64,000 bases of DNA from Alphaproteobacteria bacterium (lineage in GTDB: Bacteria; Pseudomonadota; Alphaproteobacteria; Rhizobiales; BM303): contig JAJRYE010000086.1 of NCBI GenBank assembly GCA_024275895.1, forward strand, positions 1-64,000. The letters run 5' to 3'. Each line of letters opens with the position of its first letter. The first letter of the stretch is position 1. The notes under the pieces are model-generated. The model was not told the DNA's origin and did no database searches. It saw only the letters and a program-made list of their open reading frames with translations. The translations under genes were made by a program, and so were the position numbers. Below, in pieces: positions 1-10,169 of the stretch.

Positions 1-200
1 GCGGCGGGCAGGCGCAGGCAAAATATCTTGCCGCCCAGATCGGCCATATCCGCCATGTGCTGGTGGAAAACGAAGATACGGGACATTCCGAGCATTTCGC
101 CCCGGTCAAACTGGACCGTCCCGCAAAACCCGGAGCAATTATCCCGGTGAGAATTACTGGCGCGGATCATGCCAGATGTGAAGGTATCATACTCACATGA
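1..200 (+). CDS. mtaB: MtaB-like tRNA methylthiotransferase, C-terminal end (5' truncated)
   Basis: An open frame enters from the left edge (codons in phase with base 3) and ends at TGA 198-200. Its last ~65 residues contain a GQAQ-KYLAAQIGH stretch, then VLVEN and a short beta-rich tail ending GADHARCEGIILT, which resembles the C-terminal region of the radical-SAM enzyme that adds methylthio to t6A37 of tRNA. The stop overlaps the ftsY start as ATGA, so the two are probably co-transcribed; mtaB-ftsY is a common alphaproteobacterial pair. The catalytic part lies outside the window, so the name rests on the tail and the neighbour. Confidence 0.65.
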   Translation, partial: GGQAQAKYLAAQIGHIRHVLVENEDTGHSEHFAPVKLDRPAKPGAIIPVRITGADHARCEGIILT

Positions 201-1246
201 GCAAGAAAAAAGGCATGTTCGGCCGTCTTTTCGGAACCGAATCAAAAACACAGGGAAAACTGGCAGAGCTGCAGAATGAAGCTGGGGATAATCGACAACC
301 CGTTGCCGGCAATAAAAAGAAACAGGGATGGTTCTCCCGCCTGAAACAGGGGTTATCGCGCTCCTCAAACGCCCTGAGCACCGGCATTGCCGATATCTTC
401 ACCAAACGCAAACTGGATGATGAAACCCTTGAAGAGCTTGAAGATATGCTCATTCAGGCCGATCTGGGCATTGATATGGCGCTGCGGATAACCGAGGCCG
501 TCGGCAAGGGTCGCTACGAGAAAGAGATCGACCCGGAAGACATCCGCGCCATTCTGGCACGGGAAATAGAAACCGTTCTTACCCCGGTGGCCAAAGCGCT
601 GGAAATCGATGCCGCCGCCAAACCCTTCACCATTTTAATGGTCGGCGTCAACGGCACCGGCAAAACCACAACTATCGGCAAGATGGCGGCGAAATTTCGC
701 GATGAGGGCCGCTCGGTGATGCTGGTGGCGGGCGATACCTTTCGCGCCGCCGCCATCGAGCAGCTTAAAATCTGGGGCGAGCGCACCGGCGCGCCGGTGA
801 TTGCCAGCAAGATCGGCGCTGACGCCTCGGGCCTCGTGTTTGACGCCATGCTCCGCGCGCGCGAAACCGGTACTGATATTGTCATGCTCGATACCGCCGG
901 ACGGCTGCAGAACAAATCCGAACTCATGGCGGAACTGGAAAAAATTGTCCGCGTTATCCGCAAAAACGACGCCTCCGCGCCCCATGCCGTGATTCTGGTG
1001 CTGGATGCCACCACCGGCCAGAACGCACTTTCCCAGGTTGAGATTTTCCAGAAAACCGCCGGCGTCACCGGGCTGGTGATGACCAAGCTCGATGGCACGG
1101 CCCGCGGCGGGATACTGGTGGCGATAGCGGAAAAATACCAACTCCCCGTTCACGCCATTGGCGTCGGCGAGAGCATCGAGGACTTGCACCCCTTCAGCGC
1201 CGCCGATTTCGCCAGTGCCATCGCCGGCACCGCAAAACCCGAATGA
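197..1246 (+). CDS. ftsY: Signal recognition particle receptor FtsY
   Basis: 349 aa GTPase that docks ribosome-SRP complexes at the inner membrane. After a short Lys-rich N-terminal region (residues 1-70) comes the four-helix N domain, then the G domain: P-loop GVNGTGKTT at 150-158, the DTFRAAA element near 180, DTAGR at 232-236 and TKLDGTARGG at 296-305, all intact. The acidic A domain of the E. coli protein is nearly absent, as is usual in alphaproteobacteria. The start overlaps the mtaB stop (ATGA). The 3' end faces ppa with only 20 bp between. Confidence 0.97.
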   Translation: MSKKKGMFGRLFGTESKTQGKLAELQNEAGDNRQPVAGNKKKQGWFSRLKQGLSRSSNALSTGIADIFTKRKLDDETLEELEDMLIQADLGIDMALRITEAVGKGRYEKEIDPEDIRAILAREIETVLTPVAKALEIDAAAKPFTILMVGVNGTGKTTTIGKMAAKFRDEGRSVMLVAGDTFRAAAIEQLKIWGERTGAPVIASKIGADASGLVFDAMLRARETGTDIVMLDTAGRLQNKSELMAELEKIVRVIRKNDASAPHAVILVLDATTGQNALSQVEIFQKTAGVTGLVMTKLDGTARGGILVAIAEKYQLPVHAIGVGESIEDLHPFSAADFASAIAGTAKPE

Positions 1247-1266
1247 CAGCCGCTCACAACCTGATC

Positions 1267-1803
1267 TTATGCCGGCCTGCCATCCTTGCGAACCATGGAG
1301 TTTTTGATAAATTCAAAAGCCTCATCCGCACCGCCCCAACGCTGGATTTTTACCCATTTGTCTTTTTCAAGATCCTTGTAATGCTCGAAAAAATGCGCGA
1401 CCTGGTCGAGCAGGATTTGCGGCAGATCGCGATAGGAGGAGACATCCTTGTAATAGGGCGATAATTTATCAACCGGCACCGAAATGATCTTTTCATCCTC
1501 GCCCGCCTCATCCTGCATCACCAGAACGCCAATCGGCCGGACGCGCACGATCGAACCGGGAACGACAGGAACCCGGCTGACCACCATAACATCGATCGGG
1601 TCACCGTCATCGGACAAGGTATGGGGGATAAAGCCGTAATTGCACGGATAGCGCATCGCGGTGTGCAAAAACCGGTCCACGACCAGAGCGCCCGACTCCT
1701 TGTTGATCTCATATTTGACCGGCTCGCCGCCCAGGGGAACCTCAACAACGACATTCACGTCATAAGGCGGGTTTTCGCCAATGGATATTGCATCAAGACG
1801 CAT
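1267..1803 (-). CDS. ppa: Inorganic pyrophosphatase (family I)
   Basis: 178 aa, the normal length for a bacterial soluble PPase, which hydrolyses pyrophosphate to drive biosynthesis. Visible signatures are the EINKESG segment, the [12 protein letters not shown] region and the metal-binding motif DGDPIDVMV (Asp residues coordinating Mg2+) near residues 65-73, followed by a Lys/Tyr-rich C-terminal half. It is convergent with ftsY and divergent from a small hypothetical gene. Stand-alone transcription is likely. Confidence 0.96.
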   Translation of the reverse strand: MRLDAISIGENPPYDVNVVVEVPLGGEPVKYEINKESGALVVDRFLHTAMRYPCNYGFIPHTLSDDGDPIDVMVVSRVPVVPGSIVRVRPIGVLVMQDEAGEDEKIISVPVDKLSPYYKDVSSYRDLPQILLDQVAHFFEHYKDLEKDKWVKIQRWGGADEAFEFIKNSMVRKDGRPA

Positions 1804-1999
1804 GAGGTCCTCCAGTTGTTGAAAAACGAGTGTTATCGCCGCTGCAGCGGCAGATCAACCTTTCTTTGGAATTATCCAGACCCGTGCGTTGAAGCCGGCA
1901 AAAGGAAACAATTTGTTAACCATAAAACCAGACTCAGGTTAGACTGGAAGCAGACACCAGCTGGCTGATTCGTAACAATTTTTAAAGAGTTCCGCTGAA

Positions 2000-2323
2000 A
2001 TGAGTTTTGTCAACGCCATATCCGTCAGCGCCGTCCGGGCCTACCGCACCCAGGCAAGGCCCGCCGCTTTGCCCGAACCCTCTGGAATTGCGCCAAAAAC
2101 GCATATCAACCGGCGCGATAACGGGGTGAAAATCGATCTCAGCCCGGATGCACGCAGGCTTCTGGCCCAAACCGCCGCAACAGATATGAGCACCGCCGCG
2201 CCGGACCGGCAGATTCAACCCGGCGCCATCGCCCCGGACGGGGTGGGCAGACGCGAGGCCCCGATGCGGACAACCACTCCGGCCTATCGCCCGCCGGGCG
2301 GCAGGGTTGATTTACGCGTGTAA
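2000..2323 (+). CDS. Small hypothetical protein
   Basis: 107 aa, Pro/Arg/Ala-rich and probably disordered; the only ordered-looking segment is VKIDLSPDARRLLAQ near residues 42-57. No signal peptide or membrane helix is visible. It starts at ATG 2000 after an AAAGAG-type ribosome site and fills the gap between ppa and the convergent flavoprotein gene. Function unknown. A chance reading frame in GC-rich DNA remains possible, although codon-position bias looks gene-like. Confidence 0.45.
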   Translation: MSFVNAISVSAVRAYRTQARPAALPEPSGIAPKTHINRRDNGVKIDLSPDARRLLAQTAATDMSTAAPDRQIQPGAIAPDGVGRREAPMRTTTPAYRPPGGRVDLRV

Positions 2324-2336
2324 AGTCCCCGGCCAG

Positions 2337-3749
2337 TCAGGATCCGCCGGAAAAGGCCACTTCAATGACACCTTCAGGTTTCCCGCCAACTCTGGCCGCC
2401 AGATCATAAAGCGCGTTTTGCATGCCCTCTTCAACCACCGGATGATAAAACGGCATTGCCAGCAAATCCCACACGGTCAGATTTTTCTCAATCGCCCAAG
2501 CCAGCTCATTGGCAAGATGCTCGCCCCGCGGCGCGATCATCTCCGCCCCCAGAATGAGTCCGTCGGATTTGCGGCCATAAATATGCAGCAGGCCGGCATT
2601 TTCGTGCAACACCCGCGCCCGCGCCTGAGTGTCGAAATTGCGCGCACCCACCGCAAAATCATCGCGCCCGGCCAGTGACTTCATGGTCTCGCCAACCCGG
2701 GCGATATTGGGACTGGTAAACGCAATGGCAAAAGGCGTCTTGCGGCGGAATGAAGCAATTTTTCCGGCAAAAATATTATATCCGGCAATCCGGCCCTCAT
2801 CACCCGCCTCATGCAGCAGCGCCCGCTCGCCATTGGCGTCGCCGACAACAAACATGCGTGTGCCCCTGATCTGCATGGTAGATGGATCAATTTCCGGCAT
2901 GCCTTTTTTATCCAGCGCAATCCCGGCCGCCGCCAGATCAAGGGTGTCGAGATTTGACCGCCGCCCGAGCGCCACCAGAACCTTGTCTACCACAACCTCG
3001 CGCGCACCGGCCCTGACCCAAACGCGCCCGTCCGGCGCCTCTTCAAGCTCGGCCGGAGACCCGAGCCAGATATCGAAATCTTCCGAGATCAGCCTTATGG
3101 CCTCATCGCGCACCGCCTCATCTTCCAGCCCGCCGATGCTGTCGAGCATATCGACGCCGGTGATCTCGATACCGAGCCGCGCCAGCGCCTGCCCCATTTC
3201 CAGACCAATTGCGCCAAGACCAAGAACCGCCATCTTGCCGGGCAAATTGTCTTGCTCGAAAAGGCTGTCTGTTGTCAAAATACGGTCGCCGAATCTCTCC
3301 CAGGCCGCCGGAACGACAGGGCGCGAACCCGGCGCGAGGATAAAGCCTTCCGCTTCGATCTCCTCGCCCTCCACGTCAACTACGCCCGGGGCAATAAACC
3401 GCGCCTTGCCCCTGATGAGTTTTTTTGCCGGACCCTTGTTGAAATTCCCCATCACGCCGCCAACAAATATATCGCGCATGGCGCGCACATGGCGCAACAC
3501 TTCGGGGATATCAACGCTCAGGCCCTTCCCCCCCGAAATGCCGGTTGCGGCAAAATGCTTGCGGGAGTGAAAATCCTCCGCCGCCTGAATAAGCACTTTG
3601 GAGGGCATGCATCCGACCCGCGCACATGTCGTGCCCAGGGGGCCGCTGTTGACAATAACAAAATCGCCCGTGTGCTTGCGTAACTGACCAAGCGAGAACA
3701 AACCCGCTGAACCTGCACCGACAACGCAGGCTTTGACTTTTCGCCGCAT
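2337..3749 (-). CDS. Dihydrolipoamide dehydrogenase-like flavoprotein
   Basis: 470 aa, class I pyridine nucleotide-disulfide oxidoreductase. The N-terminal FAD motif is VGAGSAG. The redox disulfide is in TTCARVGCMPSK (C-x4-C). The second Rossmann fold is VLGLGAIGLEMG, and the dimer-domain catalytic His-Glu pair is in HPVVEE near the C-terminus. The start ATG at 3749 is preferred over an upstream GTG because an AGGTGG site sits 5 nt before it. No 2-oxoacid dehydrogenase subunits are adjacent, so it is not shown to belong to such a complex. It could reduce lipoamide or another disulfide; its neighbour trxC also handles thiols. Confidence 0.85.
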   Translation of the reverse strand: MRRKVKACVVGAGSAGLFSLGQLRKHTGDFVIVNSGPLGTTCARVGCMPSKVLIQAAEDFHSRKHFAATGISGGKGLSVDIPEVLRHVRAMRDIFVGGVMGNFNKGPAKKLIRGKARFIAPGVVDVEGEEIEAEGFILAPGSRPVVPAAWERFGDRILTTDSLFEQDNLPGKMAVLGLGAIGLEMGQALARLGIEITGVDMLDSIGGLEDEAVRDEAIRLISEDFDIWLGSPAELEEAPDGRVWVRAGAREVVVDKVLVALGRRSNLDTLDLAAAGIALDKKGMPEIDPSTMQIRGTRMFVVGDANGERALLHEAGDEGRIAGYNIFAGKIASFRRKTPFAIAFTSPNIARVGETMKSLAGRDDFAVGARNFDTQARARVLHENAGLLHIYGRKSDGLILGAEMIAPRGEHLANELAWAIEKNLTVWDLLAMPFYHPVVEEGMQNALYDLAARVGGKPEGVIEVAFSGGS

Positions 3750-3883
3750 AATACCCACCTTTATTCGTGAATTCGAAATTTAACCGAAATCGGGAATTAA
3801 CATATGCGCGTTTCCTGATATAACTTCAAGTCCCTGAAAAACTATCGGCAGCCGCATCTCTCAATTGAAGGAGACAAAGCAAG

Positions 3884-4318
3884 ATGTCCCAGAGCTATCA
3901 AGTCGTATGCCCCCATTGCGGAACGATCAACCGTCTGCCAATTGACAAGGAAGCCAGATCCGCCGATTGCGGCAAATGCCACCGGCCGCTATTTACCGGC
4001 GAACCGGTTGTGTTGAACAGTGCCAATTTTAACCGTCATATTACCAAAAGCGACATTCCGGTTCTGGTTGATTTCTGGGCCGAATGGTGCGGGCCATGCA
4101 AAATGATGGCGCCCATATTCGCTCAGGCCGCCGGCGAGTTGGAACCGGCCATGCGCCTTGCCAAGCTTGACACCGAAAGCGCCCCGGATGTCTCCGCCCA
4201 ATACGGCATCAGATCAATCCCCTCTCTGGTGATGTTCCGCCGCGGCCTTGAGGTTGCCCGTCAGGCTGGCGCCATGCCCCTGCCGCAGCTCCTGAGCTGG
4301 GCGCGCTCGCAATTGTAG
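3884..4318 (+). CDS. trxC: Thioredoxin 2 (TrxC type)
   Basis: 144 aa. The first ~35 residues hold two CxxC pairs (CPHCG, CGKCH) that form the zinc ribbon of the thioredoxin-2 family. A thioredoxin fold follows, with active site WCGPCK near residues 68-73 and the cis-Pro loop RSIPSL near 110. It is a cytosolic disulfide reductase linked to oxidative stress in relatives. A GAAGGAGA ribosome site precedes ATG 3884. It is divergent from the lipoamide dehydrogenase-like gene, with 134 bp between that could hold both promoters. Confidence 0.95.
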   Translation: MSQSYQVVCPHCGTINRLPIDKEARSADCGKCHRPLFTGEPVVLNSANFNRHITKSDIPVLVDFWAEWCGPCKMMAPIFAQAAGELEPAMRLAKLDTESAPDVSAQYGIRSIPSLVMFRRGLEVARQAGAMPLPQLLSWARSQL

Positions 4319-4477
4319 CCGTACAACCATGAATGGCGATCTATCCTGACAACATAGGAATAAATGACAATTAACCAGAATATTAAGAAATTAATCCTGT
4401 TAAAGCTTTATTAGCAACAACAATACGACTATAAGCTGTACAGATATCAATTTCATCTGATTCGGGTTGATTCGCCA

Positions 4478-4963
4478 ATGCTCCGATCTCAATCGCTTGC
4501 AATTTTCTTCGCCCTTACGGGGCTTGTTTATGTCAGCACCGCGCCGGTTCAGTCCAAAAGCGCCTATCTGCCCGGACCGGTTCTGGGCTATCTGGAACAG
4601 GTTATCGACGGCGACACCATTCGCGCCAGAGCCCTGATCTGGCTGAGACAGGAAGTGCGGGTTACCATTCGCCTGAACGGCGTTGATACGCCCGAACTGC
4701 GCGGAGGCTGCGCCGAGGAAATCGCCATGGCCCGCAAGGCGCGTCAGTTCACCGCCGACTGGCTCGCCAACGGGCCGATCCGTCTGACCCGTATCCGGCA
4801 GGGGAAATTTGGCGGCCGGATTATCGCCAAAATCGCCAATACCGCAGGCGCGGATCTGGGTCGCGCCCTGCTGGACCAAGGTCTGGCCCGGCCCTATAGC
4901 GGTAAAAAACGCCAATCCTGGTGCCGGATTGCCCGGCGGCCACAGGCGCGCTATCAGCCCTGA
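4478..4963 (+). CDS. Secreted staphylococcal nuclease-like protein
   Basis: 161 aa with a hydrophobic N-terminal segment (residues ~6-25) typical of an exported protein, then an SNase (OB-fold) domain. Visible catalytic signatures are VIDGDTIRA (metal-binding Asp), RLNGVDTPE (Arg and Glu/Asp of the active site) and a GKFGGRIIAKI strand. These proteins hydrolyse nucleic acid outside the cytoplasm, though some homologues are non-catalytic. The 3' end overlaps the convergent aminotransferase gene by 10 bp. Confidence 0.8.
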   Translation: MLRSQSLAIFFALTGLVYVSTAPVQSKSAYLPGPVLGYLEQVIDGDTIRARALIWLRQEVRVTIRLNGVDTPELRGGCAEEIAMARKARQFTADWLANGPIRLTRIRQGKFGGRIIAKIANTAGADLGRALLDQGLARPYSGKKRQSWCRIARRPQARYQP

Positions 4964-6123
4964 TTCAGTACCTCCATTGCCGCAAGGACGCCGCCTCTTT
5001 CAAACGGAATATTCGCTGCCTCAAAACCCATCTCGACACCTGAAAGCGCTCCCGCCAGGGTCAGGGCATTCATATACCCCAAATGGCCGATCCTGAATAC
5101 CCGGCCGGCAATTTTGCCCAGCCCGGCCGCCAGAGACATATCAAATTTGTCCAGAACGATAGCCCGGTAGGCATCGGCATCATGCCCCTCCGGCAAACGC
5201 ACCGCTGTCACCGCACTGGAATATTCTGAAGGCTTGCGGCACTGGATATCAAATCCCCAAGCCGCAACAGCGGCGCGCGTTGCTGCCGCCAGTCTGGCAT
5301 GACGGGCAAAAACATGCTCCAGCCCCTCTTCTTGCAGCATGGTGAGGGATTCGCGCAAACCGTAAAACAGGGTAACCGGCGGTGTATAGGGGTAAAGCCC
5401 GTTCCCCGCCGCCTCGATCATGGGTTCCCAGCGAAAATATCCCTTGGGCAGATTGGAAGCCTTGCAACGCTCAAGGGCCTTTTCACTGGCCACCGTAAAG
5501 CTCAGGCCTGGCGGCAGCATAAAGCCCTTTTGCGAGCCGCAGATTGTGACATCAACCCCCCAAGCGTCATGGGCGTAATCCATCGCGCATAGCGATGAGA
5601 TGGTATCGACGAAAAGCAGTGCGTCATGACCGGCGTTATCCATGGCGCGGCGCAGCGCCTGAATATCAGACGTGACCCCGGTCGCGGTTTCATTATGCAC
5701 CGCCAGAACCGCCTTGATCTCATGTCTTTCATCCGCCCGTAAATACGCCTCGACAACATTTGCATCAATGCCGCTGCGCCAGTCACCACTGATTTCGGTA
5801 ACATCAAGGCCAAGGTCAATGGCAATCGTCTTCCACAGACAGGAAAAATGACCGGTTTCAAAAATCAGCACCTTGTCACCCGCGCTCAGCGTATTGACGA
5901 TGGCCGCCTGCCAGGCACCTGTGCCCGATGAGGGAAAAATCATCACCGGCTGTCTGGTTTTGAACACCGCTTTCAGATCATTGGAGATCCGTGCCGCCAT
6001 GGCAGAAAATACCGGGCCGCGATGATCAAGTGCCGGCATCGCCATTGCCGCGGCTACCCGGTCCGGGATAATTGTCGGACCGGGGACTTGCAGGAAATAA
6101 CGGCCCGAAGCAGCTGTTGGCAT
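4954..6123 (-). CDS. Alanine/serine-glyoxylate aminotransferase family protein
   Basis: 389 aa, class V PLP-dependent aminotransferase. It begins FLQVPGPTIIPDRV with LDHRGP soon after, both typical of the alanine/serine-glyoxylate group. The PLP lysine lies in GSQKGFMLPPGL near residue 190, preceded by a VDTISSL aspartate. The ATG at 6123 is chosen because AGAGG lies just upstream; a 20-residue extension to 6183 lacks these features. It probably transfers amino groups to glyoxylate in glycine/serine metabolism. The exact substrate cannot be read from sequence. Confidence 0.88.
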   Translation of the reverse strand: MPTAASGRYFLQVPGPTIIPDRVAAAMAMPALDHRGPVFSAMAARISNDLKAVFKTRQPVMIFPSSGTGAWQAAIVNTLSAGDKVLIFETGHFSCLWKTIAIDLGLDVTEISGDWRSGIDANVVEAYLRADERHEIKAVLAVHNETATGVTSDIQALRRAMDNAGHDALLFVDTISSLCAMDYAHDAWGVDVTICGSQKGFMLPPGLSFTVASEKALERCKASNLPKGYFRWEPMIEAAGNGLYPYTPPVTLFYGLRESLTMLQEEGLEHVFARHARLAAATRAAVAAWGFDIQCRKPSEYSSAVTAVRLPEGHDADAYRAIVLDKFDMSLAAGLGKIAGRVFRIGHLGYMNALTLAGALSGVEMGFEAANIPFERGGVLAAMEVLNQG

Positions 6124-6422
6124 GAATGACCTCTTTTTGGTAATATTGTTCAGGACGGTGAAAAAGACCATATGCCGAAGCATATGAGAACTGCATGTTT
6201 CATAGACGCTGCTGAATTAATCATCAATACGGATTTTTCGCCTTCAATTTGCCACAGCTTTCTGGCAGGGAAAAAAGCAAATTCGGGGATAAGGACTGTT
6301 ATTGCATCCCATCAGCTTGTATATAATGCATATATGACAGGAACGGATCTGGTTTTGCAACAAAACACGCAACAAAAACAATGGAATAGAGCATTCAGGT
6401 TGAGCTAGGTATAATCAGTATC
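6124..6422. other. Divergent intergenic region
   Basis: 299 bp between the aminotransferase (minus) and the DUF3576-leuS run (plus). A 78-codon open frame at 6172-6408 has no ribosome site or recognisable features and is not called. The only clear signal is a sigma70-like promoter facing right. Confidence 0.6.
6299..6327 (+). promoter_or_regulatory. Candidate sigma70 promoter for DUF3576-leuS
   Basis: A perfect -10 hexamer TATAAT (6322-6327) lies 17 nt downstream of TTATTG (6299-6304), a weak match to TTGACA. The start codon of the lipoprotein gene is ~95 bp further on. This is the best promoter-like match in this gap; activity is inferred. Confidence 0.45.
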
Positions 6423-6971
6423 ATGACGGACAAGACAATCGGCAAACATGTATTCTTTCGCGGCCTTGCTCTAGTATTGGCGGCGTCTTTCCTTTCCGCC
6501 TGCACATCAGGCGCCAATGTCAAGCAAAGCTACCCGGTTGAGCAACGCGGCAGGTATTACCAGAGCAAGGATGACACCCCCATCAAGGGCAAGCTGTTTG
6601 GCGAAGATGGCGGCCTGCTCAAAGGCAAGCGAAAAAACCGCGATGGCGGCGGCGGCATTGGCGTAAACGGCTACCTGTGGCGCGCCTCGCTTGATACCGT
6701 CTCTTTCATGCCGCTGAAATCCGCCGATCCGTTTGGCGGCGTTATCATCACGGACTGGTATATCTCGGAAAAAACACCCAATGAGCGGCTAAAACTCACC
6801 GTCTATATTCTAGACCGGCGGCTGCGTGCCGATGCTGTTCGCGTTTCGGTTTTCAAGCAGCGCCGCAGAGGTGGATGGCGTGATACGCCGGTAGGCAAAG
6901 ACACCGCCCGCAAGATCGAAAACCAGATTCTGACCCGCGCAAGGCAACTGCGTATTTCGCATCTCGACTAA
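6423..6971 (+). CDS. DUF3576-type lipoprotein
   Basis: 182 aa. The N-terminus has a lipoprotein signal ending in the lipobox LSAC (Cys near residue 27), then a low-complexity Gly/Lys stretch and a domain starting GVNGYLWRASLDT that matches the DUF3576 family as I know it, which commonly precedes leuS and lptE in alphaproteobacteria. Its position directly before an outer-membrane biogenesis gene suggests an envelope role, but none is established. Confidence 0.8.
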   Translation: MTDKTIGKHVFFRGLALVLAASFLSACTSGANVKQSYPVEQRGRYYQSKDDTPIKGKLFGEDGGLLKGKRKNRDGGGGIGVNGYLWRASLDTVSFMPLKSADPFGGVIITDWYISEKTPNERLKLTVYILDRRLRADAVRVSVFKQRRRGGWRDTPVGKDTARKIENQILTRARQLRISHLD

Positions 6972-6997
6972 TTTTTATAGCTTAAGGGGCTGATCAC

Positions 6998-9607
6998 TTG
7001 ATATCTGAGCGTTACAACGCCCGCAAATGCGAGCTGCACTGGCAATCTGTGTGGGAACAAAATTCAGTTTTTCAAGCCGCTGAAGATCCGGCAAAACCGA
7101 AATATTACGTCCTGGAAATGTTTCCCTACCCGTCGGGACGAATCCATATGGGCCATGTGCGCAATTACGCCATGGGAGATGTGGTCGCCAGATACAAACG
7201 CGCCAGGGGCTTTAACGTTTTGCATCCCATGGGCTGGGATGCCTTTGGCATGCCGGCTGAAAATGCCGCCATGGAACGCGGCGTCCATCCGGGAGAGTGG
7301 ACCTACTCCAATATTGACGCCATGCGAACCCAGCTCAAGCATATGGGCCTCTCGCTCGATTGGTCGCGCGAATTTGCTACCTGCGATCCGGAATATTACC
7401 GCCATGAACAGGCCATGTTTATTGATTTTCTTGCCATGGGCCTGGCTTACAGAAAAAAATCGCGGGTGAACTGGGATCCGGTTGACAATACCGTACTTGC
7501 CAATGAGCAGGTTATTGACGGCCGCGGCTGGCGTTCCGGTGCTCCGGTGGAGCAGCGCGATCTTTCACAATGGTTCCTCAAGATCACCGATTATGCCGAA
7601 GATCTGCTTGAATCTCTGGATGGACTGGAAAGATGGCCGGAAAAAGTCCGCGCCATGCAAAGGAACTGGATCGGCAAATCCCGGGGCCTTCTGGTCCGCT
7701 TTGCCTTTTCGCCCGATAAGCGCCTGAAATCCGGCCAGAGCCTTGATGTTTACACCACCCGGCCCGATACGCTCTTTGGCGCCAGCTTCTGCGCCCTCTC
7801 GCCGGAACACCCAATCAGCAAATCTCTTGCCGCCGGCAATCCGGATCTGGCTGCCTTTATCCGTGAATGCCAGCAACTGGGAACAAGCGAGGAGGAAATC
7901 GAGAAGGCGGAAAAACGCGGCTTTGATACCGGCCTTAAGGTTCTTCATCCGTTTGACTCAAACTGGCAGCTTCCTGTTTATGTCGCCAATTTCATTTTGA
8001 TGGATTATGGCACCGGCGCCATTTTCGGCTGTCCGGCCCACGACCAGCGCGATCTTGATTTTGCCAATGCCTATAAACTCGATGTTGTCCCTGTTGTGAT
8101 CCCCGAAGACGCCGACCCCGCCACATTCACGATTGAAAACGAGGCCTATACCGGCCCCGGGAAAATTGCCAATTCAAAATTCCTTGACGGTCTGAGCGTT
8201 AACGAGGCGATGGATGTTGTAGCCGCCAAGCTGGAGAAAAGAGGCACAGGAGAGCGCCAGACTCATTATCGCCTGCGGGACTGGGGGGTCTCGCGCCAAC
8301 GCTATTGGGGATGCCCGATCCCGATAATTTATTGTGAAAATTGCGGGACAGTGCCGGTGCCAAAGGCTGAACTTCCAGTGCGTCTGCCCAAGGATGTAAG
8401 TTTCGACAAACCGGGCAATCCGCTCGAATCCCATCCAGACTGGAAATATGTCAAATGCCCGCAATGCGGCCGGGACGCTCTTCGCGAAACTGACACCTTC
8501 GACACCTTCATTGATTCATCTTGGTATTTTGCCAGATTTTGCGCCCCCCGTTCCTCCAATCCCACGGAAACGCAAGCCACCGATTACTGGCTACCGGTTG
8601 ATCAGTATATCGGCGGTATTGAGCATGCCATCCTGCATCTTCTTTATTCGCGCTTTTACACCCGCGCCATGCACAAGACCGGCCATATCAATATCGATGA
8701 GCCTTTTGGTGGCCTGTTTACCCAGGGCATGGTCATCCACGAAACCTACCGGACGCCGGAGGGCAACTGGCTCACCCCCGATGAAGTCAAAATCACCGGC
8801 GAGGGGGAAACCCGGTCGGCAATTCAGATTGAAACCGGCCAAAAGATCATAATAGGCCCCATCGAAAAAATGTCAAAATCACGCCGCAATACGGTTGATC
8901 CGGCCCGGATTATCGAACATTACGGCGCCGATACCGCCCGCTGGTTCATGCTTTCTGACTCGCCTCCCGAGCGCGATATCGAGTGGACCGATGCTGGCAT
9001 AGAAGGTTCATCGCGCTTTGTGCAAAGATTATGGCGAACCCTGCAACAGGGCCTGCTGATCATATCCCCCATCGCGGCGCCAAAACCGGATCGTTTTGGC
9101 GCCGAATCGAATTTGCTCAGAAAAGCCACCCACCGCACTCTGGCGGCGGTCAGCGCGGATATTGAAACTTTAAGATTTAACCGCGCCGTTGCCCGTATCT
9201 ATGAATTTACCAATACCATTGTCGCAGCCGTTTCCACAGCAGATGCGCATAAAGATAGCGGTTTTGCCTGGGCATTAAGAGAAGCCTTGCAATATCTTAC
9301 CTGCATGATCGGTCCGATGATGCCGCATCTTGGCGAAGAATGCTGGTCTGCCCTTGGTCAGGAAACACTTCTGGCCAATGCAAGCTGGCCGCAAATCGAG
9401 CAGGATTTGCTGGAGGATGACACGGTCACCATTGCGGTTCAGATCAATGGCAAAAGGCGCGGTGAAATCACCTATCCCCGCGGCAGTTCCAATGATGTGA
9501 TCGAATCCCTTGCCTTGAAGCTGGACAGCGTCAGCCGGACATTGCAAAGTAAAGAAGTGCGAAAAATTATTATCGTACCGGAAAGAATCGTCAATGTGGT
9601 CATCTAG
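6998..9607 (+). CDS. leuS: Leucyl-tRNA synthetase
   Basis: 869 aa class Ia aminoacyl-tRNA synthetase, full length. The HIGH-equivalent HMGH lies in [13 protein letters not shown] (near residue 50), the CP1 editing domain has the TTRPDT signature, and KMSKS lies in EKMSKSRRN near residue 625. An anticodon-binding helical domain and a small C-terminal domain follow. The start is TTG at 6998 after a TAAGGGG ribosome site; no ATG gives a better N-terminus. The last 14 bp overlap lptE. Confidence 0.98.
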   Translation: MISERYNARKCELHWQSVWEQNSVFQAAEDPAKPKYYVLEMFPYPSGRIHMGHVRNYAMGDVVARYKRARGFNVLHPMGWDAFGMPAENAAMERGVHPGEWTYSNIDAMRTQLKHMGLSLDWSREFATCDPEYYRHEQAMFIDFLAMGLAYRKKSRVNWDPVDNTVLANEQVIDGRGWRSGAPVEQRDLSQWFLKITDYAEDLLESLDGLERWPEKVRAMQRNWIGKSRGLLVRFAFSPDKRLKSGQSLDVYTTRPDTLFGASFCALSPEHPISKSLAAGNPDLAAFIRECQQLGTSEEEIEKAEKRGFDTGLKVLHPFDSNWQLPVYVANFILMDYGTGAIFGCPAHDQRDLDFANAYKLDVVPVVIPEDADPATFTIENEAYTGPGKIANSKFLDGLSVNEAMDVVAAKLEKRGTGERQTHYRLRDWGVSRQRYWGCPIPIIYCENCGTVPVPKAELPVRLPKDVSFDKPGNPLESHPDWKYVKCPQCGRDALRETDTFDTFIDSSWYFARFCAPRSSNPTETQATDYWLPVDQYIGGIEHAILHLLYSRFYTRAMHKTGHINIDEPFGGLFTQGMVIHETYRTPEGNWLTPDEVKITGEGETRSAIQIETGQKIIIGPIEKMSKSRRNTVDPARIIEHYGADTARWFMLSDSPPERDIEWTDAGIEGSSRFVQRLWRTLQQGLLIISPIAAPKPDRFGAESNLLRKATHRTLAAVSADIETLRFNRAVARIYEFTNTIVAAVSTADAHKDSGFAWALREALQYLTCMIGPMMPHLGEECWSALGQETLLANASWPQIEQDLLEDDTVTIAVQINGKRRGEITYPRGSSNDVIESLALKLDSVSRTLQSKEVRKIIIVPERIVNVVI

Positions 9608-10130
9608 AAAAATCAACAATCTCCTGATCGGTTTTCTGATTATTGGTGGTTTTTCATATCTTTCCGCCTGCGGCTTCCGCCCCCTTTACGGCAACGCGGC
9701 AAACTCGAAGCCGGTCAAAAGCGCTCTGGCGTCAATATCGGTTGAAGAGCCCAAAACCCGGTTGCAGCAGGTGATCAGAAATCATCTTGTCTATCTGCTT
9801 CTCACAGATGAAGCGGTCCCGGCCCGTTACAAACTCAAATTTACCGCAACCGAGCAGGAAACCAATGTTCTGGTTCAGCGCTCAACCCAAGTTGACCGGC
9901 AGATTTATCAGATCGATATCAAGTTTGAACTTTTTGATCTCAGCCGCCCGGACAGCAAGGTACCGGTCTATAAAGGAACGGATGTGGTAAAACTCTCCTA
10001 CACCCGCACCGCTTCTGAATTCAATAATATACGCACCAGGAAAAGCGCTTCGGAGAGAGCCGGCAAAAGAGCGGCGGAGAACCTCCATATCAGGCTGGCG
10101 GCCTGGTTTGCCCGCAACACCGCATCCTGA
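9594..10130 (+). CDS. lptE: LPS-assembly lipoprotein LptE
   Basis: 178 aa. A signal peptide with lipobox LSAC is followed directly by GFRPLYG, the hallmark start of mature LptE in alphaproteobacteria. LptE plugs the LptD barrel in the outer membrane and helps deliver lipopolysaccharide to the surface. The gene overlaps leuS by 14 bp and is followed by holA after 39 bp, the leuS-lptE-holA order found in many proteobacteria. Confidence 0.92.
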   Translation: MWSSRKINNLLIGFLIIGGFSYLSACGFRPLYGNAANSKPVKSALASISVEEPKTRLQQVIRNHLVYLLLTDEAVPARYKLKFTATEQETNVLVQRSTQVDRQIYQIDIKFELFDLSRPDSKVPVYKGTDVVKLSYTRTASEFNNIRTRKSASERAGKRAAENLHIRLAAWFARNTAS

Positions 10131-10169
10131 TATCCATTATTTTGTGAATGCGACTTATTAAAATTTATC

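Noticed and set aside
1916-1923. Isolated TTAACCAT CtrA half-site upstream of the 107-aa gene
   Set aside because: A single eight-base match with no partner at the right spacing; expected by chance in a window of this size.
6172-6408. 78-codon plus-strand frame
   Set aside because: No ribosome site, mixed codon use and no recognisable sequence; overlaps a likely promoter.
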